Source: Paracentrotus lividus (Eukaryota; Echinodermata; Echinoidea; Camarodonta; Echinidae). Taken from it: a DNA stretch of 64,000 nt. The position numbers were made by a program, and so were the translations under genes. The notes under the pieces are model-generated. The model did no database searches. It saw only the letters and a list, made by a program, of their open reading frames with translations, and was not told the origin of the DNA. The stretch spans positions 21,036,921-21,100,920 of the forward strand of contig CALNVZ010003434.1 in NCBI GenBank assembly GCA_940671915.1. Direction: 5' to 3'. This document shows positions 48,801 through 57,393 of this stretch, one piece after another (positions within the stretch are counted from its first letter, which is position 1; each line of letters begins with the position of its first letter).

Positions 48801-50512
48801 TAGTAGACTTCTTTCCGAGGTGAGCAAGTCTATGTGATGTCTCTGCGGGATTGCCGCGACGTCCCCTAAGTATCCACGACGTCGAAGAGACATTGTCGGA
48901 ACTTGCTAGCGATTGAAAGAAATCGAACAGGTTTGACAATTTTTTAGACTTATGTTCGATTTTCCGGCGACGCCCTGAAAACTCAGGAGACCTAACGATG
49001 TCGTATCCGCGACTCAAGAGACTCATTGTCAGGTTGCCATGATTGTGAGCCCATCTTATTGCCAGTGAGATAGGTGCTTTGGCACTTTGGAAAATGAGAT
49101 CGCATTTCATTGAAACTTGATGTGAAAAGAAAAAAAAAAACGCCACCAAAAACTTACAAAGAGTTGGTTTCGTACCCTACAAACCAAAAACTTGGAAAAA
49201 GTGGGTTTTGTATCTTTCACCTTTAAAGGACGCTAACTCTATGACCCGTGACACTTTGGACGTAAGTAATGTCTCAAATCAAAGCTGATGAGGTACTCAA
49301 AATTTTAGTAAAATATTACAAAATTAAACCATGTACTTTGAAATGACTGACCTTTGAACTTAGGTTACCTTTTTAAAGGAACACACTGTATAAATGGAGC
49401 CCATTTTTAAGGGGCGACACATTTTCGCCTTCAGTGATAAAAATTCGATATCAATAGACTACCCAAATAATAATTAAATTCAGTTATCATTCTTAATGGA
49501 ATGAAGTGTGGTACATGTACTAATTTAAATGTAAATTTTGATTGTTCTCTGAAATCTTGCAGCCCCGGATGACATGGTGTATTCTTTCAAGGGGCGATAC
49601 ATTTGGGCTATCGGTGATAACGGAATACTACCTGGTTACCCAAAGAAAACCAAACTCGTATTCAAAGGAGCGCCATCTCTTGTCCACGCTGTGCTCTCCA
49701 TAGGCAATCGTATCTACATGTTCAGAGGTTCGTTGTTCAAATAATTGGAAACTTACTTGTTTGTCAGAAACATGAAATGACACCTTTTGATCCTAACTCC
49801 TTGATTTTGAAATTTGCATTGACATGAAATTTGCACATTCTTTTAAAGTTAGGTTAATGATAAATATCATATGCCAATTTAAATCTGATGCGAGTTTTAA
49901 GCCTACGTAAAATCATGACTTTTTTTTATATAAACCAAATAATATCGCGATCGATATTATTTGGTTTTAAATCAAAAGATAAGTATTATCTTTTGATTTA
50001 GTTGGGAATTAACATACTTTTAATACAAGGGTCTATTTCATAGAACTAAAGTGTTGAGGCAAGGGAAGAAAGAAAAATAAATGGGTCGCAATTATTAATG
50101 AATCATTTAACAACTTCTCCCCTATTTTCCATTTACAGCTCGCAAGATGTGGCGTTTCGTGGACAAGCAGCTCGACGACGGATTCCCGCGCCGCATTCCC
50201 GCGGGATTTCCATCGGGTCCCAACGCGGCATTCCGTTGGGGCGGGAATGGGAAACTCTACATATTCAAAGGGTTCCGTTTCTACGAGTTTGATGAGCAAA
50301 CACTCACGGTGGGACCTCCCCAGACCATCAGGCGGCAATGGCCCGACGTGCCAGTCAAACTAGACGCGGCTTTTCAGTGGAAGAACGGCCGGACTTATTT
50401 CTTCAAGGGGGACAACTTTTGGCGGTACAACGATGCCAAGATGAAATTATCCAATGGGTACCCTACGTCAAGGACCAAATATTGGTTAGGGTGCGACAAT
50501 CAATCGATATGA
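36401..50512 (+). CDS. Secreted matrix metalloproteinase (M10A), complete eight-exon gene
   Basis: I join eight exons: 36401-36883, 37592-37668, 41300-41586, 43069-43293, 43925-44170, 44760-44873, 49563-49727 and 50139-50512. All introns are GT-AG and the phases agree (0,2,1,1,1,1,1); total 1971 nt, 656 residues plus stop. Domains: signal peptide (about 1-29); repeat-rich extension (about 30-130); propeptide with cysteine switch SRCGVED (Cys214); linker ending RHRAPR before YSIQG (Tyr279); catalytic domain with structural-metal ligands His346, Asp348, His363, His373, catalytic zinc motif [11 protein letters not shown] (His396, Glu397, His400, His406) and Met-turn Met414; hinge; four hemopexin blades bracketed by Cys467 and Cys651. 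There is no membrane segment or GPI signal, so it should be secreted. Family knowledge: MMPs are zymogens cleaving matrix proteins, and echinoderms use one as hatching enzyme. All catalytic residues are present. I cannot say which paralogue this is. Exon boundaries are predicted, not transcript-supported. Confidence 0.93.
37592..37668 (+). CDS. MMP exon 2: start of propeptide (FLEKYGYL)
   Basis: 77 nt, entering at phase 0 after TTCAG and leaving at phase 2. It encodes AFLEKYGYL, the classic MMP propeptide opening, through ...KNALR. The donor is GTTGGT at 37669. A better-looking GTAATG lies 4 nt downstream but would bring a stop early in exon 3, so I chose the upstream donor, which makes [10 protein letters not shown] across the junction. 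Confidence 0.85.
38611..38672. repeat. (AAC)n tract in MMP intron 2
   Basis: ACAACACCAACAACAACAAC-type repeat. Its frame encodes poly-Thr and is not a gene. Confidence 0.9.
40350..40532. mobile_element. CAGGGGCCG element, copy 2 (183 bp, hAT-like ends)
   Basis: Starts CAGGGGCCGAGG and ends CCACGGCCCCTG, which are inverted copies. It contains long G and C runs. hAT-type non-autonomous elements often begin CAGNGGC, but I see no 8 bp target duplication. It lies in MMP intron 2. Confidence 0.68.
41300..41586 (+). CDS. MMP exon 3: propeptide with cysteine switch and long linker
   Basis: Enters after TCTTTTCAG and ends before GTGAGT. It encodes [17 protein letters not shown] (propeptide core), then the cysteine switch SRCGVED, where Cys214 would hold the catalytic zinc in the zymogen (family consensus PRCGxPD, so Pro is replaced by Ser and the second Pro by Glu). 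About 55 residues of extra linker follow, then [11 protein letters not shown]. The RAPR/Y position corresponds to the furin-type cleavage site and YAIQG start of membrane-type MMPs, but the site is only a minimal RxxR. Confidence 0.9.
42109..42195 (+). pseudogene. Decayed copy A of MMP exon 4 (5' part)
   Basis: Preceded by an acceptor-like TTAATAAG, it matches exon 4 from GTTCTGAGTGGAAGAAGACA through the CTTCAGCCCnGACTTGAC stretch, then diverges. A frameshifting change after the ITL codons brings a TGA after about 20 residues. The exon's second half (helix A, HGDG) is missing. It is about 960 bp upstream of the functional copy. Confidence 0.85.
42613..42734 (+). pseudogene. Copy B of MMP exon 4, truncated but with open frame and stop
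   Basis: Preceded by TGTAAG, it has the same phase as exon 4. It reads [20 protein letters not shown] then [10 protein letters not shown], departs from the family, and ends at TGA (42732-42734) after 40 residues. Against the functional copy I count, over about 29 shared codons, six synonymous and three amino-acid changes. Splicing exon 3 to this copy would give a secreted propeptide-only product without a zinc site. It is either a young pseudo-exon or an alternative terminal exon. Confidence 0.75.
43069..43293 (+). CDS. MMP exon 4: first half of catalytic domain (functional copy)
   Basis: Enters at phase 1 after TTTTTAAG and leaves at phase 1 before GTAAGA. It encodes [20 protein letters not shown], then the helix-A region ([20 protein letters not shown]) and [13 protein letters not shown], which holds structural zinc/calcium ligands His346 and Asp348. 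This is the third and only complete member of a tandem triplication. The two upstream partial copies start at 42109 and 42613. Confidence 0.93.
43925..44170 (+). CDS. MMP exon 5: zinc-binding catalytic centre
   Basis: Encodes [10 protein letters not shown], then HFDDDETF, then [12 protein letters not shown], then the Met-turn ALMYP and the closing helix [14 protein letters not shown]. All three catalytic zinc histidines and the general-base Glu are present, so the enzyme is predicted to be active once the propeptide is removed. It is noticeably more GC-rich than the surrounding intron, as expected for a real exon. The donor is GTATGT at 44171. Confidence 0.96.
44760..44873 (+). CDS. MMP exon 6: hinge and start of hemopexin blade 1
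   Basis: Enters after CCCTGTAG and leaves before GTAAGT. It encodes a short hinge rich in Pro/Asn ([11 protein letters not shown]), then [13 protein letters not shown]. Cys467 is the conserved first cysteine of MMP hemopexin domains, which pairs with the last cysteine of blade 4 (Cys651). A degraded second copy of this exon lies near 60186-60290. Confidence 0.88.
45369..48358 (-). mobile_element. Degenerate LINE (CR1/Jockey-like) inside MMP intron 6
   Basis: Reading the minus strand from 48358 to 45369: an endonuclease end with [12 protein letters not shown] and a linker (48168-47941); an RT start [19 protein letters not shown] (about 47330-47220), matching the LINE motif PIYKKGDKxxxxNYRPIS; a degraded YADD-like region near 46700; and [18 protein letters not shown] near 46430-46470, matching KYLGVxIDxxLSWKxH. 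The 3' end is a run of TAAA units at 45370-45395, a typical LINE tail. Frameshifts and stops are frequent, so it is dead. Its 5' side is cut at the TIR element starting at 48361. Confidence 0.8.
45635..45731. repeat. (GA)n microsatellite
   Basis: Near-pure GAGAGA with AAGG interruptions within MMP intron 6. The counterpart in the degraded copy is about 60840-60990. Confidence 0.9.
48361..49388. mobile_element. ~1.03 kb TIR element with TA target duplication
   Basis: The left end CAGTGTGTTCCT and right end AGGAACACACTG are inverted copies flanked by TA on both sides. The inverted match extends over roughly 220 bp (about 48361-48580 and 49165-49388), including GTTCAAAGGTCAGTCATTTC and TTTTTGGTTTGT blocks. 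TA duplication with such TIRs points to a non-autonomous Tc1/mariner-like element. The GC-richer middle (48700-49080) with repeated GAGACTC/GACGTC words has no recognisable transposase. An open minus-strand frame at 48703-49149 is probably incidental. Confidence 0.85.
49391..49480 (+). pseudogene. Decayed partial copy of MMP exon 7
   Basis: The stretch around 49405-49480 (AAGGGGCGACACATTTTCG, CAGTGATAA, GACTACCCAAA) aligns with exon 7 bases 49587-49660 (AAGGGGCGATACATTTGGG, CGGTGATAA, GGTTACCCAAA) but has lost the frame. It begins directly after the TIR element ending at 49388. It suggests a small tandem duplication of this exon followed by decay. Confidence 0.7.
49563..49727 (+). CDS. MMP exon 7: hemopexin blade 1
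   Basis: Enters after ATCTTGCAG in phase 1 and leaves before GTTCGT. It encodes [19 protein letters not shown] through [15 protein letters not shown], with the alternating aromatic/FKG pattern of a hemopexin blade. A decayed copy of its first half lies about 160 bp upstream (49391-49480). Confidence 0.9.
49933..50002. repeat. Two adjacent perfect palindromes in MMP intron 7
   Basis: AACCAAATAATATCG folds onto CGATATTATTTGGTT around a short centre. Immediately after, AAATCAAAAGATAA folds onto TTATCTTTTGATTT. Each forms a 14-16 bp stem. Confidence 0.85.
50139..50512 (+). CDS. MMP exon 8: hemopexin blades 2-4, stop codon
   Basis: Enters after TTTACAG. It encodes blade 2 ([11 protein letters not shown] to LYIFKG), blade 3 ([11 protein letters not shown] to TYFFKG) and blade 4 ([11 protein letters not shown] to WLGC), then DNQSI and TGA at 50510-50512. 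The exon is GC-rich and intact. The last cysteine (Cys651) closes the expected disulphide. No C-terminal hydrophobic tail follows. Confidence 0.94.
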
Positions 50513-50747
50513 ATAGATCAGGATCAATTACGTTTTTATATATCTTTTTAATGTTGATGTCTTGATTTGAAATGTAATTTTTTTGGGCCCGTTTGAAATG
50601 GTCCCTACTTTACCTGTATAGGCCCATTAATCTGAACCCATAGACGAAAAAGCAATGAACACGCTGGGCCTTCAGTTATAATACACGCTACAAACATTAA
50701 CTCTGTTTTGTTTTGTATAGACCCTTTATTTTGTAAGTTAAACCATT

Positions 50748-50753
50748 AATAAA
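50748..50753 (+). promoter_or_regulatory. Candidate polyadenylation signal of the MMP gene
   Basis: AATAAA 236 bp after the MMP stop codon, on the coding strand and the first such hexamer I see downstream. The cleavage site itself cannot be read from sequence. Confidence 0.5.
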
Positions 50754-50998
50754 ATGAGGGTGATATTTAATTGACTAAATTTAATTGGAAGCTTTCTTTT
50801 TCGTTTAAATTCCGTGACGATTAAAAAAAAAAAATCAAATTAAAAAATGAATGCATAGTATGGCCTATTTACTTTTAATCGCCTCTTTTAATAAGATTAT
50901 TGTTAAAATGACAAGTTTTGTAATATTACATCACATCTATACGAGTCGCTTTACAAACATAAACGAAAGCCTTCCAATTCACAAACATAAAAAAGAAG

Positions 50999-51896
50999 AT
51001 AGGGTAGATGTAGGGAATACCGGACAGTAGGGAATATCGGACGGTCACCACATGTCCAGCCCTAGCTGCCAACATAAGATCNNNNNNNNNNNNNNNNNNN
51101 NNNNNNNNNNNNNNNNNNNNNNNNNNNNNNNNNNNNNNNNNNNNNNNNNNNNNNNNNNNNNNNNNNNNNNNNNNNNNNNNNNNNNNNNNNNNNNNNNNNN
51201 NNNNNNNNNNNNNNNNNNNNNNNNNNNNNNNNNNNNNNNNNNNNNNNNNNNNNNNNNNNNNNNNNNNNNNNNNNNNNNNNNNNNNNNNNNNNNNNNNNNN
51301 NNNNNNNNNNNNNNNNNNNNNNNNNNNNNNNNNNNNNNNNNNNNNNNNNNNNNNNNNNNNNNNNNNNNNNNNNNNNNNNNNNNNNNNNNNNNNNNNNNNN
51401 NNNNNNNNNNNNNNNNNNNNNNNNNNNNNNNNNNNNNNNNNNNNNNNNNNNNNNNNNNNNNNNNNNNNNNNNNNNNNNNNNNNNNNNNNNNNNNNNNNNN
51501 NNNNNNNNNNNNNNNNNNNNNNNNNNNNNNNNNNNNNNNNNNNNNNNNNNNNNNNNNNNNNNNNNNNNNNNNNNNNNNNNNNNNNNNNNNNNNNNNNNNN
51601 NNNNNNNNNNNNNNNNNNNNNNNNNNNNNNNNNNNNNNNNNNNNNNNNNNNNNNNNNNNNNNNNNNNNNNNNNNNNNNNNNNNNNNNNNNNNNNNNNNNN
51701 NNNNNNNNNNNNNNNNNNNNNNNNNNNNNNNNNNNNNNNNNNNNNNNNNNNNNNNNNNNNNNNNNNNNNNNNNNNNNNNNNNNNNNNNNNNNNNNNNNNN
51801 NNNNNNNNNNNNNNNNNNNNNNNNNNNNNNNNTTGTTTTCATGTGCTAATTAAGCAAATGAGCTTAAGTGGCTGGTATTCCCTACATCTACCCTAT
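50999..51896. mobile_element. TIR element that contains the assembly gap
   Basis: ATAGGGTAGATGTAGGGAAT plus ACC at 50999-51021 recurs as a perfect 23-base inverted copy at 51874-51896, and the unknown bases lie between. The left arm also repeats TAGGGAATAYCGGAC. The intervening sequence is mostly unread, so class and coding content are unknown. Confidence 0.7.
51082..51832. other. Assembly gap of 751 unknown bases
   Basis: A run of N. Any frames drawn through it are meaningless. It lies inside an inverted-repeat element, which may be why the assembler failed there. Confidence 0.99.
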
Positions 51897-52339
51897 GTTA
51901 TTCTTCAAATTTACATTAAAACATGAAGAAGAAGAAGAAAAAAAATCTGTAACTGCACAGGATAAAGTATAAAGAAATCTTTTTCTTCAGAAAATGAAGT
52001 AGACATTTAAACGCTGAATATTTTCATTTTAGCACAAATCTCAGTAGTTAAATGGTTAAAAATTTTAGTGGACTATTCCACATAGACACCTGAAATTAAC
52101 TACCTTTTGGAGAATTAAGATGGACACATTAATAAATGGCGTTAGGGAAACTTGCATTAAACTCATCAACATATTACTTACAGTTGGGATATAATTGAGA
52201 AAAGGTCTACTATCAAAAGCTGGCAAAGTCATATCAACTGTGATGATAATTGCGTTTACTGTTTATTTTCGAATTTCTCCCCATACATGTATATGAAATA
52301 TTACAAAACAAACATTTCGCTTACAGGCCACGGTATATA

Positions 52340-52883
52340 CGAATATATTTTTCCTCTCCGTTTGTTATATTCGTTATTTCAAATATAATTTTTTCCAAAG
52401 ATAAATAATAATAATGAAGGTCTTATTTGAACATTATTTCCAGCCATTTAGGACAACATAATTACATATTGTGCTTGGTAGAAGGAACGCCATCTTAAAG
52501 AAATAAAAAATAAAGAATAAAAAATGCGAATGGGAGCCAAATTCTAGTCGGGCATCTGGGTTATAAAATCCTGGGGTGGTATTTTTGAAAAAAACTCTTA
52601 TAAATTATGTTTAGTCATAACTTATGTCAAATCTCTCTAATCCCAAAATCGTGTCCGTATAAAAGCCTACCGTGTGACTCTGGGACTGTTGATAATACGT
52701 TCGCAAGTATATAAAGAAGCTTTATCATGTTAATATATCTAAACATGGTAAAGGGGAATAAGTGAGGCACAGGAAATGTATGAAAGATTATCCGTGGCAA
52801 TCTGTGATTATCTTTGATAATTTTTTTTATCCTAGTCCATATCCTAATCTTTGACCAATGATTCATAGCGGCGCATCCACACT
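52340..52883. repeat. Diverged segmental duplicate, copy 1
   Basis: Ordered blocks are shared with 58270-58980: CTCTCCGTTTGTTATATTCG; GCCATCTTAAAGAAAT; ATAAAATCCTGGGGTGGTAT; AATACGTTCGCAAG; TGAAAGATTATCCGTGGCAA; ATCTTTGATAAT. Roughly 6 kb separates the copies, same orientation. No coding sequence recognised. Confidence 0.7.
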
Positions 52884-53045
52884 GGGGGCGTTTCATGAAA
52901 GGACTTGTCGGACGCTTATAAGCTATATTGAAATGCTTTCATCAGTTTGACTGAGAGCAAATTTGTTGGATAGAATAAAGCTAATTTGTTAGATAAAAAA
53001 CCCGACAAGAAATGACGGAGTGAACGGTTCATGAAAGGTTTCAAC
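52884..53045. mobile_element. Diverged relative of the 56087 MITE
   Basis: Begins GGGGCGTTTCATGAAAGGAC then TTGTCGGACGCTTATAAGC, with a matching TGAGAGCAAATTTGTTGGATA inner block, and ends near GGTTCATGAAAGG. Right arm degraded. Confidence 0.65.
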
Positions 53046-53282
53046 AAAAAGTCCTCCCTAATAGAGAATACATGCAAAATGACATGCCTCTTTAAATTGT
53101 GAATTTTGACCATGATGCCGTGACCTAAATCAAATTTCGACACACTTTTTCTTGTAGAAAATGGTCTTAGCTACAATATATTGAAATTTGGGAGAAAAAC
53201 GACAAATATTTACTGAGAAAAACTACAATTTATAAAAAAAAAAAATATGACATCATGATTGAAAAAAAAAAAAAATGAAAGG
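53046..53282. other. Short AT-rich spacer
   Basis: Between the degraded MITE and the LINE; contains poly-A/T runs only. Confidence 0.5.
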
Positions 53283-55010
53283 AAATTTGCTCTGAACTCT
53301 CAGCTAGAATAATAGTGTCGTCTGCGTACAACAAACAATGCAATTAACAAAAGTATCCAAGACCTTACTGCGCATCTCATTGGCCAGATACTTCAGACCT
53401 TCATAACAAGAATTAGCTGTCAAAATCGTTCAGATAAATGGCAAACAATAATGTAGAAAGATTTTCCCCTTGTCTTACACCAACATTGCAAGTAAAATAC
53501 TGTGACAAATTTCCTTTAACATTTACACATGACTTTGCAAGTTGGTATATGTTTTTAATCATATGAAAAATTTTACCACAAACTCCATTCTTCAACAGTT
53601 TCTGCCACAACGAGTATCTATCAATAAAATCAAAAGCTTTTTTATAATCAATAAATCCACAATAAAGACGTTTCTTCTGCTGCAAATAAATATCAATTAT
53701 GCACTTTAACACAAATGCATGATCAGTTGTGGAGTAGCTTGCACGGAAAACTGCTTGTTCCTTCCCAACCTGACTATTTACATCAAAAAAAAAAAAAAAA
53801 AGTTAATCTCGATCTAATATAGAAGTAAATAGTTTTCCCAATAAACTTAATAGAGTAATTCCCCTGTAGTTAGCTGGATCAGCAGCAACGCCCTTGTTTT
53901 TGTAGATTGGAATAATTATACCTGCGCACAAATCTGGGGAAATACCATTGAATACAACCTGTATTTTCTCTTATTTTCTGCCTATTCTTTTTATTCAAAT
54001 ATTCCCTTCTAGCGTTCTGACATTCTTTGTCAAACCATGGTTTATTTAAATTGTTTTCCTTCCTTACCATCCCTCTGCGAGGTGGAATATATGTACATAC
54101 ACCAACTTCCTCTGCAGTATCACAAAACCTTACTTAATTCAGAACCAAAACTTATCCACTTTTTCACTTGTCATATCAACTTCGACACAATCAACACCTG
54201 AGGAAAGAACTTCTAATGATTTACTCACATGCTGACTGAAAACCCCTCCAGAATCTGGGGACCATTTAAATGCAAATTGACCAGGTTTTAAATTGGATTG
54301 GCCACAGTTATTCTTTTTACAAACCCAGGACTTGAAATGCTTCCCCAATAAAAACAAATTAATTGGACAATGGACATCAGACAAACACTTGTCAAAAATC
54401 AACCTTGAAATCAGAAATATTTTCAAAAAAAAAAAAAAAAGGAATGAGATACAATAGCATAATCAACATGATCAATGATGCTACATCCTGCACTAGTATA
54501 GCAAGTCAGATTACCCTGATTTTTATCATCCCCAAATCGACATTTACGATCTTTAAATCGAATCGAAACTCTGACAATATCAGTCAATATTTCCCAGACT
54601 TATTCATAGTGGTATCTTATTGTACCTCTCAACAAACAAAACCCTTGTCGCTTAAAAATTCACGTAAATCACCTCATTTTGGTTTGAGTCAACTGATCAT
54701 TAATCACGGTGTCATATTCAAACCTATTGTCAAAATCGTCTAAAAGACCAGTTCTAGCATTAAAGTCACCAACTATAACAAACTGGCAATCATACCTACT
54801 CTTAATATCAATCAAATCTTGAATCAGATTATCAAAAGCATCATTATTCGAGTGAACTGACCCATCACACGAATATAAACTGCCGCTAAAATGAAATTGA
54901 ATTTAAAATGAAACAAATACCAGTGAGTAATTCCGTAGAATGAAAGATCTCCTTTTTGTCAGAACGCACATTCCGGAATAACCACATAATTTTCCAGTCT
55001 GTGAGTTATG
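53283..55010 (-). mobile_element. Truncated non-LTR retrotransposon (endonuclease-RT)
   Basis: Minus strand, in several frames. An apurinic-type endonuclease segment (about 54900-54740) reads AFDNLIQDLIDIKSRYDCQF then VIVGDFNARTG. Then comes a linker with NKPWFDKECQNARREY (54050-53990). The RT (53712-53413) has GFIDYKKAFDFIDR, GVRQGENLS and LFAIYLNDF, and the catalytic YADDTIILAES lies at about 53329-53300 in another frame. Frameshifts and A-runs break the ORF, and the element stops just after YADD. It is a different lineage from the LINE in the MMP intron, judging by the RT motifs. Not active. Confidence 0.85.
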
Positions 55011-55015
55011 GTTAA

Positions 55016-55534
55016 AGGGGAAGTTCACCCTAGAATTTTATTGGCTTTAACAAATGCAGAAAAATCAAAGAAAAATATGAGTGAGGTTTGGCGAGAAATC
55101 GATCCCAAAAAAAACGAAGTTATGAATATTTATAATTTTGATTTTTGTGAGCCGACTCACATGCGAGAAATCAGCTTCTCCTATGCTGTTATGTAGTGTA
55201 AATTCATAAAGTTGTAATTTTTTCAGAGAAATTAATTATTTCCAGCCTGTGCGGTCGAACATCATCCAAACATATCGTTATATACACGCTCTATCAAATT
55301 GACCCTTCCTTTATCAAGAACTCGAAATCGAAAAAAAGACAAAAATTTATTGGAATTTTTATTATACACAACACCATGTCGGAGATTCGCTGCTCGCAAC
55401 GTGAACGTCACTAGAAATAAAAACTTTAATATTCTATAACTTCCTATTTTTTGTCGTTTTCTCAAACTTTCAATTCAATTTTCTTTTAACTTTTCTCCAT
55501 TTTTTAAACCTTAATTCCAGGATGAACTTCCCCT
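55016..55534. mobile_element. 519 bp TTAA-flanked non-autonomous DNA element
   Basis: The ends AGGGGAAGTTCACCCT and (inverted) AGGGGAAGTTCATCCT are each flanked by TTAA (55012-55015 and 55535-55538). TTAA duplication is typical of piggyBac and Kolobok superfamilies. It contains no transposase ORF. Confidence 0.8.
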
Positions 55535-55538
55535 TTAA

Positions 55539-56569
55539 TAATGTGATTTTACAAAATGGCGTCTGGATGACGTCACGTGACGATAATCACTGAAAAGTTT
55601 CAAATATTCAGACCTAATAGGGACCTATCATTGGTAAAAATTTGAAATAATATGATAGGGGAGATTATGAGATAATATGGTAACAAGAATCATACAGAAA
55701 TTTAAAAAAAAAATGATAAAGGAGAAAAAAAAAATCTGACGAATGCAAAAGGTGGTATGGGAGGAGGAGGAGGAGGAAAAAGAAATGCCTTCCAAATGTG
55801 AGGTCCTCTTACTGAAAGTTTACAATTTCTGTGACCTTTTCTTCATTTTGAAGAGTAACTCATCTTCTGACCATTGATAACGAATAATATACACGTACTC
55901 CCATGGGTGACTGAACACTTGGGCTTTAAAAATATAAAGGACATATTTCAAAATCACCTTGTACCAACTTTTGGCAAAGCTGTGGCTCCCTATAGTCTGA
56001 ATGGTGATGGGTAATTGTGTTACGGGGGTGTGTTACGGGGGGACCCTGATTCCCAGGGTCCCAGCCATCCGAGACCCCAGGGATCTGGAGGGCGTTTCAT
56101 CAAAGGACTTGTCGGACGTTTTATCCGACAAACTGTTACAAGCTACTGAAATGCTTGCATCTGATTGGCTGAAAGCAAATTTGTCAGATAAAACGTCCGA
56201 CAAGTCCTTTGATGAAATGCCCTCCAAGAGTTGGTCATCCGAGTCGTTTCCCTTTTATACACCGGGGTCGGTCCGTGGCGATGCGCATGCAAATTAGTGG
56301 GTATTCAATGAATAACTTTGGAAAATGATTTGTAACAATTAGGGGCGTATCACAAAAGGGGGTTAATTCAAAACGCACGGCCATGAAGCAGAAGCGCCTT
56401 GAGTGAAATGAACTGATGAGTTCTTGCCCAACCACAATCGCTTTTGAAAAATCAATCATGCCTACATAATATACAAAAACGACAAATTATAATCCAGGTA
56501 AGTAGATCAGTATTTCAATTCCCACACAAAGAAAAAAAAGCTGGTCCATGTTGGAACTCACCACCGCAA

Positions 56570-56600
<31 letters not shown>

Positions 56601-57077
56601 TTTTTTTTTTTGCAGAACCCGAAACACCCTACCCTCCCCCAAAGAAAAAGGAACAGGAACAATACATTTTCTTTCTGATTGCAGCTCATTATTCTGATGG
56701 TTCTCACTATTAACAAAAAAAAAAGAAAGAAAAGAAAAGAAAAAAAAAAAAACTTTATTCAGGATTAATTTGGGTGTTATAAAATTAAAAATAAAAATCC
56801 CAGACAATCTCGTTTCCGTCAAGCCTCCACAAAATTACCAATGGCCCTATTGGTTATCGAAGCTTGATTAAATTAGAATTGAATTTCATTTGGGTGTGCA
56901 ATTGTGTGTGTGAGAAATGAATTCATATGATAAACCAGCAGGTTAATAAATATGAAGCCAGGAATTTAGAGGGTTTTCAAGTATGCATGTTTTTCATCAA
57001 TATATCTACATGTATGACTGAATACGCCCACTCAAACCATATATCGATATACGTTAATAAACCACTTGCTATCTGTG
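55539..57077. other. Repeat-rich non-coding stretch
   Basis: Apart from the 139 bp MITE, it holds purine/pyrimidine runs (poly-T/TTTTC at 56570-56612, poly-A/AAAG at 56715-56752) and no gene. TGACGTCACGTGACG at 55568 combines a CRE-like and an E-box-like palindrome. Confidence 0.55.
56087..56225. mobile_element. 139 bp MITE with ~46 bp TIRs (TTTCATCAAAGGACTTGTCG)
   Basis: Left 56087-56132 and right 56180-56225 are near-perfect inverted copies of GGAGGGCRTTTCATCAAAGG followed by ACTTGTCGGACGTTTTATC. The centre contains CTGATTGGCTGAAAGCAAA. A diverged relative is at 52884-53045. Confidence 0.8.
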
Positions 57078-57393
57078 CACTGTAAAAAATATTTTGTATT
57101 TTTACAGCAAATCTGCTGTCAGCAGAGTCGCCATAAAAATGCAATTTAAAAAACAGTTTGTTGTAAATTTCTCGTTCAAATAATAACATGAGTAATACAA
57201 ATATACATCAGGAGTAACACGTTTGTTCCGTTTTGACGCAATATGTACGCTATAGAACTCTAATTATTTTCCCCTTCTTTTCATAAATTCTTTGACGAGA
57301 AATTTACAACAAAACTGTTTTTAATTACATTTTTTATGGCGACTCTGCTGACAGCAGATTTGCTGTAAAAATACAATATTTTTTTTTACAGTG
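57078..57393. mobile_element. 316 bp MITE with ~100 bp TIRs (CACTGTAAAAA ends)
   Basis: The left arm 57078-57178 and right arm about 57290-57393 are long inverted copies sharing TTTACAGCAAATCTGCTGTC, GCAGAGTCGCCAT and AAATTTCTCGTC blocks. Spacer about 110 bp. The flanks are TGTG on both sides, possibly a target duplication. No ORF. Confidence 0.8.

Noticed and set aside
51045..51849. 265-codon frames on both strands across the gap
   Set aside because: More than 90% unknown residues from N bases.
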